Shown: positions 18,768 to 27,466 of the stretch, piece after piece
How positions within the stretch are numbered: position 1 is the stretch's first letter
How the letters are laid out: each line of letters starts with the position of its first letter
From: Saccharofermentans sp.
Lineage (GTDB): Bacteria > Bacillota > Clostridia > Saccharofermentanales > Saccharofermentanaceae
Assembly (NCBI GenBank): GCA_024692235.1
Contig: JAILMW010000011.1
Span: 1 to 64,000 of the forward strand
Reading direction: 5' to 3'
Length of the DNA stretch: 64,000 bases
Translations under genes and position numbers: made by a program
Notes under the pieces: model-generated
The model's input: only the letters and a program-made list of their open reading frames with translations
Told to the model about the DNA's origin: nothing
Database searches by the model: none

Positions 18768-19723
18768 CAGTCTTCCTTTTTCTCCTCTTGGTCGAAATTG
18801 ATCCTCTCGGCTTCTACTACAAGAGGTCTGTTCATTACTCTGTCATTGATACTCAGGATATATTCACCGAGAAGTCCGATAAAGAACAACTGAACCGAAC
18901 CCAATACGAACATACCGATTACTACGGGAGCCATACCTGCGGGGAACTCGTTCCACCAGATGAGCTTTAAGATAAGGTATACGAATGCGGCAACAAGGCT
19001 CAATCCGGACAGGATGGCACCGCCAATAGTCGCGATACGAAGACCTACCTTTGTATATGAAGTGATGGAGAGCATGGCTGCATCGTAGAGACGATAGAAG
19101 TTATTGCTTGTCTTACCTGCTCTTCTCTGGGGCTGCTCGTAAGGGATCTCCTTACGCTCGTAGCCGAGCTCTGCAACGATACCTCTAAGGAAAGGCTTCG
19201 GGTCATTAAGGTCGCGAAGTACCTGTACGAAGTCCTTGTCGTAGAGACCTGAACCCGTGAAGTGCTCGATCTGCTCTACGTCGGAGAACTTCTTTATAAG
19301 CTTATAGTAGCAGGATCTCAAGAAATACATGATCTTGCTCTCTTTGCTCGATGTCTTGATTCCGATAACGATCTTGTAGCCGTTCTCCCACTCCTTAACA
19401 TACTTTGGAATAAGCTCGATAGGATCCTGGAAGTCACATACCATGGATACGACACAGTCACCTGTTGTCTGAAGTATTCCATAGTAGGGAGAATTGAACT
19501 GACCGAAGTTCTTCGCGTTGAAGATAGCCTTGATATGCTTATCGTTCTCGCAGAGCTTTCTAAGCTTCGGACGTGTAAGATCCTTGGAATCATTGTCTAT
19601 GAAGAGGATCTCATAATCGTAGTTAGGAAGATCCTTAGCGAACATCTCCGTCAATGCCTGTGCCATAGGCTCGACATTAAGCTCTTCGTTATAACAGGGT
19701 ATTAATATACTGATCTTCTTCAT
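18767..19723 (-). CDS. GT2 glycosyltransferase, polyprenyl-phosphate sugar synthase type
   Basis: This 318-residue protein is of the DPM1/GtrB/ArnC type, which moves a sugar from a nucleotide donor to polyprenyl phosphate at the inner membrane face. The GT-A domain spans residues 1-230 with ISILIPCYNEELN at the start, the FIDNDSKD site and CDFQDP in place of the usual DxD region; two C-terminal membrane helices lie near 235-260 and 270-295 (PVVIGMFVLGSVQLFFIGLLGEY). The gene starts at the last base of the epimerase gene and ends at the first base of the GT87-like gene. With the GtrA-like gene it forms the usual GtrA/GtrB pairing. Confidence 0.9.
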   Translation of the reverse strand: MKKISILIPCYNEELNVEPMAQALTEMFAKDLPNYDYEILFIDNDSKDLTRPKLRKLCENDKHIKAIFNAKNFGQFNSPYYGILQTTGDCVVSMVCDFQDPIELIPKYVKEWENGYKIVIGIKTSSKESKIMYFLRSCYYKLIKKFSDVEQIEHFTGSGLYDKDFVQVLRDLNDPKPFLRGIVAELGYERKEIPYEQPQRRAGKTSNNFYRLYDAAMLSITSYTKVGLRIATIGGAILSGLSLVAAFVYLILKLIWWNEFPAGMAPVVIGMFVLGSVQLFFIGLLGEYILSINDRVMNRPLVVEAERINFDQEEKKED

Positions 19724-20670
19724 TATGCTCTCTCCTCCTTATACCACTTTACGGTCTCTTTTATCGCTGCTTCGAAAGTATAGTCGGGAGTAAATCCCGT
19801 ATCTTCCGTAAGTGCACTTATATCCGCGCACAGATACATGACCTGACCGGGATAGTAATCCACCTCGCCAAAGCCGATATCGAGTGCGGGGTCCACCGCA
19901 TCGCGTATAGCAGTTATATATTCTCTTAAGGGGCGGACATTGCCGCTGCCCACGGTATAGACGCTGTTACCCTTTCCTCGCGTTGCAGCAAGATAAAAAG
20001 CCTTTGCAGCATCCTTGCAGTAGAGATAATCCCACATCTGTTCACCCTTGGTATAGGATGCTCTCTCACCCTTTGCCATCTTGGCGATACCGCTCATGAC
20101 CATGGTCTGCATACCGTCAAAAGGTCCGAATGTACTTAAGATCCTGACCCAGACATGCTTGATGCCAAGCTTTCCCGCCTCAAGTCTCGTAAGACGACCT
20201 GCGGCAAGCTTAGCCATGCCGTAGCCGTTCTCGGGATTACAGGGTGTGGTTCCCGACAACTTAGTGCCGTCAGGTACACGGCCGTACTCGGCCTGGGATC
20301 CTGCTCCGAGGAAACAGGAGCAACCGAGCTCCGCTGCTGCCCTTACGGCGTCTATGGAAGTCTTTATATTATCGAGCTGGATGTCGACATCATTTCGCGA
20401 ATCGCCATATGTGCCGTCCCACGCGAAGTGGAAGAAAAGATCCGCATGATCGATGCCTTCCTCTTTAAGATCGGAAGGAAGATAGGATATATCGTCAAGT
20501 GCGAGCTCTACCACCGTGATACGGTCATCGGAAGGAATATTGCAAAGACGAGAAGAACCGGGTCTTGCTACCGCTATGACCTCGTATCCTTCATCCAGGA
20601 GCCTGTTCGTCAATGCTATACCGAGCATTCCCGTGGCGCCTGTAATTACCGCTCTCTTGATATCAGACAT
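19723..20670 (-). CDS. NAD(P)-dependent epimerase/reductase, probable last step to CDP-dideoxyhexose
   Basis: This 315-residue extended short-chain dehydrogenase has the Rossmann motif GATGMLG near residue 10 and a YxxxK-type active site (YGMAK near 155). In a cluster with rfbF, rfbG and rfbH it is best placed as the reductase that finishes a CDP-3,6-dideoxyhexose (abequose or paratose synthase type); sequence alone does not settle which sugar is made. The start at 20670 overlaps the GtrA-like stop by eight bases and lies after GGAGACGGAAA; the track start eight codons earlier is less likely. Confidence 0.75.
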   Translation of the reverse strand: MSDIKRAVITGATGMLGIALTNRLLDEGYEVIAVARPGSSRLCNIPSDDRITVVELALDDISYLPSDLKEEGIDHADLFFHFAWDGTYGDSRNDVDIQLDNIKTSIDAVRAAAELGCSCFLGAGSQAEYGRVPDGTKLSGTTPCNPENGYGMAKLAAGRLTRLEAGKLGIKHVWVRILSTFGPFDGMQTMVMSGIAKMAKGERASYTKGEQMWDYLYCKDAAKAFYLAATRGKGNSVYTVGSGNVRPLREYITAIRDAVDPALDIGFGEVDYYPGQVMYLCADISALTEDTGFTPDYTFEAAIKETVKWYKEERA

Positions 20671-21241
20671 TTTCCGTCTCCGCTGTCTCTTCAATGTTTT
20701 CTGCAGGATCCTTGTCCTTCTGTCTGTATGCCCAGAACTTGTTGATGACGAAGTTGATAGGCACGCTTATGACGAGCGTGATAGCAGGTGCTATATACTC
20801 GCTGATACCGAATATATCGACACTTATATAAGATACAAGGTTACTTACACCAAGACCTGTAAATGCATACGCCGCATAGGTCTTGAGGAGCGTCTGCCAC
20901 CAGACTCTCTTCTCTCCGTCTTCGCTCTCCTTGAATACGAACTTATTGCTGAGGATAAAGGCCCACAGAACAGACAATAACCAACCGACACAGTTAGCGA
21001 TGAACTTGTTCTTAGGATCCTCTCCAACCGTATGATTAAGACCGAAGATGGTAACGGCGATTATGCCGTAAGATACGATGGTATTAGTTACGCCTACGAG
21101 AGCAAACTTGACGAACTGCATGAAGGCCTGCTCCTGCTCGGGGGTAAGGGTCTTCTTTACGGGCTTAAGGATCAGCCTAAGGCAGAATAAGACAAATCTC
21201 TCGAAGACCTCCCAGATCTTAGAGCCGATACTCTTTTCCAT
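20663..21241 (-). CDS. GtrA-like membrane protein
   Basis: This 192-residue protein has a GtrA-like domain with four membrane helices at about residues 45-165 (FVKFALVGVTNTIVSYGI; NKFWAYR at the end), preceded by a charged 40-residue N-terminus and followed by an acidic tail. GtrA-like proteins are thought to move polyprenyl-phosphate-linked sugars across the membrane. It starts six bases after the rfbH stop and overlaps the epimerase gene, so it belongs to the same unit. Confidence 0.85.
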   Translation of the reverse strand: MEKSIGSKIWEVFERFVLFCLRLILKPVKKTLTPEQEQAFMQFVKFALVGVTNTIVSYGIIAVTIFGLNHTVGEDPKNKFIANCVGWLLSVLWAFILSNKFVFKESEDGEKRVWWQTLLKTYAAYAFTGLGVSNLVSYISVDIFGISEYIAPAITLVISVPINFVINKFWAYRQKDKDPAENIEETAETENV

Positions 21242-21247
21242 CTGTAA

Positions 21248-22585
21248 TTACTGCTCCAGAGCTGCCTTGATGGTCTTAGCCATGTAGTCGATCATCTCGT
21301 CAGTCATTCCGGGATATACACCTACCCAGAATGTGTCGTTCATGATCCTGTCAGTATTCTTAAGGTCACCTACTACTCTGTAGCCTTCGCCTGTTGCTCT
21401 CATCTCGTCAAAGCAAGGGTGCTTTATAAGGTTACCTGCAAAGAGTCTTCTTGTCTGAACGCCCTGCTTCTCGATGTAGTCAACTACCTTAACGGAATCT
21501 ACTCCTTCCTTACATGTGATAAGGAAGCCGAACCAGGAAGGTCTTGCATTCTCGCAAGCTACGGGAAGGATAAGCTTATCTTCAGTACCTGCAAGAGCTG
21601 CCTTAAGTCTGTCGAAGTTATGTCTTCTTCTCTCAACGAAGGAAGGGAACTTAACGATCTGTGCGCAACCTACTGCTGCCTGAAGATCTGTTGCCTTAAG
21701 GTTATATCCGAAGTGTGAATATACATACTTGTGATCGTATCCGAGAGGAAGCTCGCCGTACTGCTTGTCGAATCTGTGTCCGCAGAAGTTATCTACGCCG
21801 GAAGGACAGATGCAGTCACGTCCCCAGTCTCTCATTGAGCGGATAGCTCTGTGGAGAACGGGATTATTTGTATAGATGGCACCGCCTTCACCCATTGTCA
21901 TGTGGTGAGGGGGATAGAAGGAAGATGTTCCGATATCACCGATAGTACCCGTGAACTTCTCCTCGCCGTCAATCGTATACTTGGAACCTAATGCATCGCA
22001 GTTATCTTCTACGAGCCAGAGGTTATGCTTATCACAGAATGCCTTTACTGCCTTAAGGTCGAAAGGATTACCGAGTGTATGCGCTACCATTACTGCCTTT
22101 GTCTTAGGGGAAAGAGCAGCCTCGAGCTGTGTTACGTCGATATTGTACTGAGGGATAGTAACGTCTACGAATACGGGGATCGCACCGAACTGGATCATGG
22201 GAGTAACAGTTGTAGGGAAACCTGCTGCTACAGTGATGACCTCATCGCCTCTCTTGATTGCTCTCTCCTTAAGAAGAGGGCTTGTCAAAGCCATGAATGC
22301 TCCGAGGTTAGCGGAGGAACCGGAATTAACGAGGGAGCAGAACTTTACACCGAGGTACTCGGCAAAAGCCTTCTCGAACTTATCTGTATATCTTCCTGCC
22401 GTAAGCCAGAACTCAAGAGAGGAATCAACAAGATTAACCATCTCTTCGTGATCGTATACTCTTCTTGCATAAGGGATACGGTCGCCTTCCTTATACTCAG
22501 CTGTCTTGTGATAAGAATCACAATACTCTGATACCATCTCTAAGATCTTGGCTCTAGCCTGCTCTTCAGTCATATTCTCAAACAT
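21248..22585 (-). CDS. rfbH: CDP-4-dehydro-6-deoxyglucose 3-dehydrase (E1), PMP and [2Fe-2S] enzyme
   Basis: This 445-residue protein removes the 3-hydroxyl of CDP-4-keto-6-deoxyglucose, the committed step to 3,6-dideoxyhexoses. Its fold is that of sugar aminotransferases, but the cofactor lysine is replaced by histidine in YPPHHMTMGEGG near residue 227, the hallmark of this family. The iron-sulfur cysteines lie near residue 260 (RDCICPSGVDNFCGHRF). Length is normal. The partner reductase (E3; DdhD/AscD/RfbI) is not in the window. The gene has its own promoter after the inserted secreted-protein cassette. Confidence 0.95.
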   Translation of the reverse strand: MFENMTEEQARAKILEMVSEYCDSYHKTAEYKEGDRIPYARRVYDHEEMVNLVDSSLEFWLTAGRYTDKFEKAFAEYLGVKFCSLVNSGSSANLGAFMALTSPLLKERAIKRGDEVITVAAGFPTTVTPMIQFGAIPVFVDVTIPQYNIDVTQLEAALSPKTKAVMVAHTLGNPFDLKAVKAFCDKHNLWLVEDNCDALGSKYTIDGEEKFTGTIGDIGTSSFYPPHHMTMGEGGAIYTNNPVLHRAIRSMRDWGRDCICPSGVDNFCGHRFDKQYGELPLGYDHKYVYSHFGYNLKATDLQAAVGCAQIVKFPSFVERRRHNFDRLKAALAGTEDKLILPVACENARPSWFGFLITCKEGVDSVKVVDYIEKQGVQTRRLFAGNLIKHPCFDEMRATGEGYRVVGDLKNTDRIMNDTFWVGVYPGMTDEMIDYMAKTIKAALEQ

Positions 22586-22639
22586 AATGATCTCCCATCG
22601 GAACTATTCTTATGCCTTCACATAGGCATACACTGTAGT

Positions 22640-22668
22640 ATTTTATCTTTGTATAAGCAAATAATCAA
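22640..22668 (-). promoter_or_regulatory. promoter of the rfbH unit
   Basis: TTGATT, 17 bases, TAAAAT on the minus strand, 55 bases before the rfbH ATG and just after the terminator-like hairpin that ends the lipoprotein genes. It makes rfbH and the genes after it independent of rfbFG transcription. Confidence 0.6.
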
Positions 22669-22703
22669 ATGAAAATCTTGTTTCATGCACTAATCATCGC
22701 ATT

Positions 22704-22730
22704 GACAAGAAACCCGCAGGAAGACTGCAG
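22704..22730 (-). terminator. terminator-like hairpin after the lipoprotein cassette
   Basis: CTGCAG and CTGCGG can pair across a five-base loop and are followed by GTTTCTTG on the minus strand. The stem is short, so it may be only a partial terminator. The rest of 22586-22788 holds the rfbH promoter and no further gene. Confidence 0.45.
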
Positions 22731-22791
22731 TATTTATGTTAACATTCCTAACAGATCACCAAGAGCAAATACCTCGTGTGCCTCGTCCTTA
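22729..22791 (-). other. out-of-frame conserved tail after lipoprotein 1
   Basis: Directly after the lipoprotein stop, the +1 frame stays open for about 20 codons and encodes HEVFALGDLLG before a TAA. The same frame after the neighbouring paralogue encodes YESYLPVSEILG at the same distance from the homologous LIP/MIP end. See the findings for possible explanations. Confidence 0.45.
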
Positions 22792-23835
22792 AGGGATCAA
22801 AGCCGTAAGATCGTTCTGATCGAATACGCATTCCTCATACCCTCTGTCCATATAGATCACATCTGCGGAACCGGATCCTATCTCCAGCAATTCTCTGAAA
22901 TAGAATTCATCGTACCATCCCTGATGTCTTATCCAAAGATAAGAAGGACCGCTTTCAGGATGATATACGTATCCGTTTGCCACGCCTGCCGTTGAATCAA
23001 ATTCTTCGGGAAGGATATCAACTGCTTCGCCGTTAAAAGATAAAGTCATCTGACTTAACTCATCGTAGGTAAGCGCACCCCTGAAAAACGAGAGTGTATC
23101 GCCGTCTATGCCAAGCTCTCCCGCCACGTATACCGCGAAATATTCACCATCGTAGTTTACTATCTCTTCGGCAAATCCTTCTCCGAAGGGAACCCTGTAA
23201 GTATAACCGTCGATAAGAAGTACCAGAGAATTGGCATCTATCCACCAGATCGCATTGTCGTAAGTAAGAAGATCGACTTCTGCCGGTTCGTAGTTTATAT
23301 ATTGATTATCGACGTAGAAGCTTATCTGATCCTCTATCGAACTTCTGCAGCTCTCGGGAAAATCCGCAACCACATCACGAATGGATAATACTTCACCTCG
23401 CATATTCAAAGTGTATCCATTTTCAATATCTGCTTCACTTACTGTGACAACAAAACTGATAAGTTCCCTGTCAACGCGATACAGCCTGTAAACTATCTGA
23501 TCTGCTTCATAAATATCTTCGTAAATGGCACATATATCCGCCACAGCAGTTTTGAGTTCCGGATGCTCATCGTCAACCACTTCAATGTTGTGTTCATCGA
23601 CCTCGATTTGAGGCATGACAACATCCGAAATAAAAATATCTACGGGACTATAATCAACATCGTTAGAAGACTCTGAGCTTTCTGACGATGAATCTATAGT
23701 CATCTCAGTTAAAGAAGCGGACGCTTCACTAGAAGACGTAATGGTAGATTCCGTAGCAGCTGTATTTCCGCTTTGAGAGCAAGAAGACAAAACGGCAATC
23801 AGCAAAACAAGCAACACACCAACTTTTACTCTCAA
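22789..23835 (-). CDS. lipoprotein 1, DUF3298-like, candidate immunity or inhibitor protein
   Basis: This 348-residue lipoprotein has a signal peptide with lipobox LSSC (Cys near residue 19), a Ser/Thr-rich linker to about residue 50, and an outer domain with VVDDEHPELKTAV, YRLYRVDRELISF and GYTLNMRGEVLSIRDVV. That pattern resembles the DUF3298 fold found in RsiV and related envelope proteins (inference from pattern, not a database match). The C-terminal part has IRHQGWYDEFYFREL. It is a paralogue of 23938-24999. Translation starts at TTG 9 bases after GGAGG. It is the last gene of the cassette with the CHAP-domain protein; a role in protecting the producer's cell wall is a hypothesis. Confidence 0.75.
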   Translation of the reverse strand: MRVKVGVLLVLLIAVLSSCSQSGNTAATESTITSSSEASASLTEMTIDSSSESSESSNDVDYSPVDIFISDVVMPQIEVDEHNIEVVDDEHPELKTAVADICAIYEDIYEADQIVYRLYRVDRELISFVVTVSEADIENGYTLNMRGEVLSIRDVVADFPESCRSSIEDQISFYVDNQYINYEPAEVDLLTYDNAIWWIDANSLVLLIDGYTYRVPFGEGFAEEIVNYDGEYFAVYVAGELGIDGDTLSFFRGALTYDELSQMTLSFNGEAVDILPEEFDSTAGVANGYVYHPESGPSYLWIRHQGWYDEFYFRELLEIGSGSADVIYMDRGYEECVFDQNDLTALIP

Positions 23836-23948
23836 TGAATTGAACCTCCGGAATTATCGTTAATAGCATCATAATATTCCAATGCGACATCCGCACCCAG
23901 TATCTCTGAAACCGGCAAGTAGCTTTCGTAGTCGATACTACTCAGGAA
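23832..23948 (-). other. 38-codon out-of-frame tail between the two lipoproteins
   Basis: In the +1 frame relative to lipoprotein 2, an open stretch begins around its stop, encodes DYESYLPVSEILG and further residues, and ends with a TGA that overlaps the TTG start of lipoprotein 1 (TTGA). There is no good start codon or ribosome site of its own. It is either a tail reached by +1 frameshifting, a decayed C-terminus or the 3' remnant of a lost gene. Confidence 0.45.
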
Positions 23949-24999
23949 TCATGGATATGAGATCGTTCTGATCATAGACGCACTGACTGTGTTCCCTATC
24001 CATATAAATGATCTCGGCTGAACCTGACTCTATACGTATCAACTCTCTGAAATAGAATTCATCCCACCATCCTTGGTGACGTATCCAATACATCGAACTA
24101 CCGTTTCCGTCATAATAGATAAAACCGGTTCCCAAACCCATAGTAGAATCCAGATCATCAGGTGCTATCCTTATACTTTCACCGTTCAAAGATAACGTCA
24201 TTTGGCTCAATTCGCTATACTCTAAAGATCCTCTTCTTACGTCCAAAAGATCGCCATTTACTTCCAGTGGACCGTTTATATAACGTGCAAAAAATTCTCC
24301 GTTGTACTCTGTCAAAGATTCTGAAATTACATCTCTGTTATCACAAAAAGGGATCCTGTATGGAAGCATATCAACAATGATCACTATAGAATTTGCGTCA
24401 ATTACCCAGTTAGCATCATTGTAACTCAGCTCTTCGACATCAAACGGATCATATGACGAACCGAACTCTTCACAGTTATAAGAAATCTCAGCTTCAATTG
24501 ATCCGGTGCAACTCTGAGGAAAACCTGTAACAACATCCTGAAGCGATATGACTTCTCCGTCCATATTCAGCGTATATCCTGCATCTATGTCTGTATCGGA
24601 AACTGTTACTCGAAAACTCAACAGTTGACTGTCAACTCGATAAAGTCGATACGTTATCGCATCATCTCCATACACTGCTCCATACTCATCACAAATAGAT
24701 TCTACAGCGGTCTTTAGGTTGACATGATCATCATCAACTACTGATATTCCATATTGATCTACTTCTATTTGCGGCATACCCGAATCAGATTGATAGAGCT
24801 CGACATCAACATAAGCATCTTCAACAATACTCTCATCAGAGATCTCAGTAGAAGCAGTCGGAAACGGCGAAGGAGCAACAGTTGTTTCCTCGCTTGAAAC
24901 AACTGTTGTTAACTCGCTCGGATTAACATCCACGGAGCGAGAACAAGAGGAAAGCATTAAGACAAGAAGTATAACTGCGTTGGCTCTCGTGTATCTCAT
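23938..24999 (-). CDS. lipoprotein 2, DUF3298-like, candidate immunity or inhibitor protein
   Basis: This 353-residue lipoprotein is a paralogue of 22789-23835 and shares its plan: lipobox LSSC near residue 19, a Ser/Thr/Pro-rich linker, then MPQIEVDQ, VVDDDHVNLKTAV, YRLYRVDSQLLSF, GYTLNMDGEVISL and a C-terminal IRHQGWWDEFYFREL. Its ATG overlaps the stop of the CHAP-domain gene by one base (TAATG) and follows GGGGAGA, so it is translationally coupled to that gene, the arrangement common for toxin-immunity pairs. The fold resembles DUF3298, which in RsiV binds lysozyme, so binding to a wall hydrolase is plausible but untested. Confidence 0.78.
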   Translation of the reverse strand: MRYTRANAVILLVLMLSSCSRSVDVNPSELTTVVSSEETTVAPSPFPTASTEISDESIVEDAYVDVELYQSDSGMPQIEVDQYGISVVDDDHVNLKTAVESICDEYGAVYGDDAITYRLYRVDSQLLSFRVTVSDTDIDAGYTLNMDGEVISLQDVVTGFPQSCTGSIEAEISYNCEEFGSSYDPFDVEELSYNDANWVIDANSIVIIVDMLPYRIPFCDNRDVISESLTEYNGEFFARYINGPLEVNGDLLDVRRGSLEYSELSQMTLSLNGESIRIAPDDLDSTMGLGTGFIYYDGNGSSMYWIRHQGWWDEFYFRELIRIESGSAEIIYMDREHSQCVYDQNDLISMIPE

Positions 25000-27140
25000 T
25001 ATTCTATTCTCCCCAAGCTTTCATCAGTGTCCGTATTCTCAACAAGATCTTCTTCCGGAACAAGACGCACGTCCTGTTCTGTTCCACCCAAAGAACAGTA
25101 TCCACTAATGTTCGAGTTGTCCAAAGAATAATGTCTGACAGAGACTTGATCACTCGAGTTTCCTTCGGAAGTGTAAACGATACCGTTTTCAGTATCCACT
25201 CCGATAACGATACCGATATGGCTTCCGCCACCGAATATTACTGCATCGCCGACTGCAGGAACATAACCGGAGGAGCGCTGATGATAAGATCCTTCAGATA
25301 TAAAATCAGATCTGATATTAGATACGCCTGCCCAACCGTTAGCGATAGCATTGTCTGAAGTAACACCGGAGATAATGCTGGATCCGTCGTTCAAATAACC
25401 GCAGACACTCATGCACCACGTAGTATACATAGCACACCACGGTACACCGGGCTTATTGTAATAATCGCCTACATATGTCTGATTACCGTCACCGGGCTCA
25501 CCATTGTAGTTGTATTCTTGGTAGCCTTCGCCCGCCGATGCAAGCAAAGCCAGATAGTGAGCTCGCTCAGAAGCACTGTAAGATAACTGTGTAACTTCAT
25601 CAGCATGGATAAAGTTCATAAGGTCCGCAAGTTCTTCTTCAGAAAGGTTATCCATAGCTATCTGAGCAAACACATCACTGTATTCTGAATAATCACTCCA
25701 TGATTGAATATCAGACAGTATCAGTCCATTAATCATAGATTCCTGATCTTTTCCGTTAGCCGATGCATATTCATTGAGCATATCAACGGTGCCCTGAAGA
25801 TCGTTATTGATCATTGCGGCAATAGCTCCGTCGTCGTAGCCTGCTTCTCTGAGCTGATGTATCACATCTGCAAGACTTTCGAATGTTCCGTCCGATATGG
25901 AATCGGGATCTACTCCATTATCGATAAGATATGTCGTTAAGCCGTCTGCGTAACTGCTGTCGAAATTACCGTCTTCATCTACACATCCCGTGAGCCAGTA
26001 TGCGTCTTCGTTGGTAACCTCCGCTACACCTTCCATATCTATTTCCCCAAGATCGATGCACACCTGGGCATAAGGACTGTCCGAGGACTGTGCAGGATCG
26101 AAGATCGATCCGCTCTGATATTCGAGAAGTCTGTATCCGCCCAGTGAAGATATATGACTTAGTGCACTGAGATAACTTGTAGCATTTCTCTCTGCTGCAT
26201 AAGCCAGGCTTGAACCAGTACTCTCGATACCATCGACAAGATCTCGCAAATACTGAATAGTAGAGATCGAATTGGACAACGAGGATTCGAGAGTATTACG
26301 ATAAGATTCAGATAAGCTTTGGGGAATATAACGCGCTCCTGCAACAGGAGTAAGTTCTGACCTTGCACTACGAAGTGTATATGCTATATCGGGATAAACA
26401 TCGTCCAATACATTCACCGCAGCTCCTAACGAACTGACATTTCTCTCCAATTCTTCCTGCTCCAGGTAATAGAAAGAATCCGTGAAATTCGTGCTATAGG
26501 AAACACAATATGCCGAGAGATTCGCGTATAACGTTCTTACAACATCAGCCAGAGCGTTCATCAACGCTCCGTGAACCTCAATAAAGTAGGATCTTAAAGC
26601 ATCGGCAAGTTCACCTTCTATACACTCGATCCTGCTAAATTCTTCAAGTGAAGCCCTGTAGTTATAGATATTTCTTTCAAGAGAAGAAAGGCCTGTAAAA
26701 ATGTTATCCAGCGTATGTATATTGACCGATGAGATCTTCCAATCCACTACATACGTATTGCTCAGCATATCCGCAGGGACCTCGGTAAACTCGAGATCGA
26801 CATCGTATACATGAGATGCGTTCCAGATGTTATCGCAAAAGTAATGGTCAGCCGTACTGCCGCCTGAGATAGTATCGCCCAGATAAGTATCGAAAGCCGA
26901 CATCTGAGCAATTAGAGAATCGGCAACGTTCCAATCTATAGTCATCATGCGGGATGTGATACATACGGCATTATACAAAAGGTAATATGCTCTTACAAAC
27001 GCATCTGTCGGATTAGACATACCGCTTGCAATACCTGTTAATTCATTCTGTCGTATCGAACCGAATATCTCTGCGATGAACCCTCTGTTCGTGTTGCTTA
27101 TTTCAAGATATTCTTCCTGGCTTATCAATAACTCAGACAC
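24999..27140 (-). CDS. LXG-like secreted protein with C-terminal CHAP amidase domain
   Basis: This 713-residue protein has no signal peptide. Residues 1 to about 340 are almost entirely helical, as in LXG/WXG100-type type VII substrates, and contain YFIEVHGALMNAL...YANLSAY near residue 187, a motif shared with the protein at 39003-40850. Residues ~560-690 form a CHAP-like cysteine peptidase/amidase domain with PWCAMYTTWC (Cys near 568) and GGGSHIGIVIGVD (His near 640), expected to cut peptidoglycan. The start is GTG after AGGGA, 17 bases after the small upstream gene. It is followed by two lipoproteins, the first overlapping by one base. I infer a secreted antibacterial or wall-remodelling effector; the secretion machinery is outside the window. 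Confidence 0.75.
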   Translation of the reverse strand: MSELLISQEEYLEISNTNRGFIAEIFGSIRQNELTGIASGMSNPTDAFVRAYYLLYNAVCITSRMMTIDWNVADSLIAQMSAFDTYLGDTISGGSTADHYFCDNIWNASHVYDVDLEFTEVPADMLSNTYVVDWKISSVNIHTLDNIFTGLSSLERNIYNYRASLEEFSRIECIEGELADALRSYFIEVHGALMNALADVVRTLYANLSAYCVSYSTNFTDSFYYLEQEELERNVSSLGAAVNVLDDVYPDIAYTLRSARSELTPVAGARYIPQSLSESYRNTLESSLSNSISTIQYLRDLVDGIESTGSSLAYAAERNATSYLSALSHISSLGGYRLLEYQSGSIFDPAQSSDSPYAQVCIDLGEIDMEGVAEVTNEDAYWLTGCVDEDGNFDSSYADGLTTYLIDNGVDPDSISDGTFESLADVIHQLREAGYDDGAIAAMINNDLQGTVDMLNEYASANGKDQESMINGLILSDIQSWSDYSEYSDVFAQIAMDNLSEEELADLMNFIHADEVTQLSYSASERAHYLALLASAGEGYQEYNYNGEPGDGNQTYVGDYYNKPGVPWCAMYTTWCMSVCGYLNDGSSIISGVTSDNAIANGWAGVSNIRSDFISEGSYHQRSSGYVPAVGDAVIFGGGSHIGIVIGVDTENGIVYTSEGNSSDQVSVRHYSLDNSNISGYCSLGGTEQDVRLVPEEDLVENTDTDESLGRIE

Positions 27141-27157
27141 AATAATTTCCCTATCCC

Positions 27158-27424
27158 TTAAAGATTATCTCTATACACAGTGATCCTGCTTATGTTTTCT
27201 TCTACACAGGAATTGATATTCAAGACCAACTGCCTCGCTGTCCCTGACAGAAACTGATCGTATACCTCATTTATCTGCTCACAGCTTGAAGTGCCCGAAG
27301 AAACACAATCTATAACACTGCGGATCACTTCCAGGGGATCCTGATACATACTCAAACTGTTTATATAAGAATTGGCACAGTAGTAAAGGTTGGTGTGTCC
27401 TGTCGGTAGACCACGAGGGGGCAT
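27158..27424 (-). CDS. small helical partner protein of the LXG-like effector
   Basis: This 88-residue protein has a short glycine/proline-rich start and then helices, with three cysteines and no membrane segment or signal peptide. It lies 17 bases upstream of the LXG-like gene. Small helical proteins of this size often precede LXG effectors and act as targeting partners (Lap-like), so that role is inferred from position, size and helical content, not from a recognised domain. The ATG follows AGGAG. It starts the cassette that splits rfbFG from rfbH. Confidence 0.6.
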   Translation of the reverse strand: MPPRGLPTGHTNLYYCANSYINSLSMYQDPLEVIRSVIDCVSSGTSSCEQINEVYDQFLSGTARQLVLNINSCVEENISRITVYRDNL

Positions 27425-27466
27425 ATACTTATTCTCCTATCCTATTCCGGTATTTTATACAGCAAT

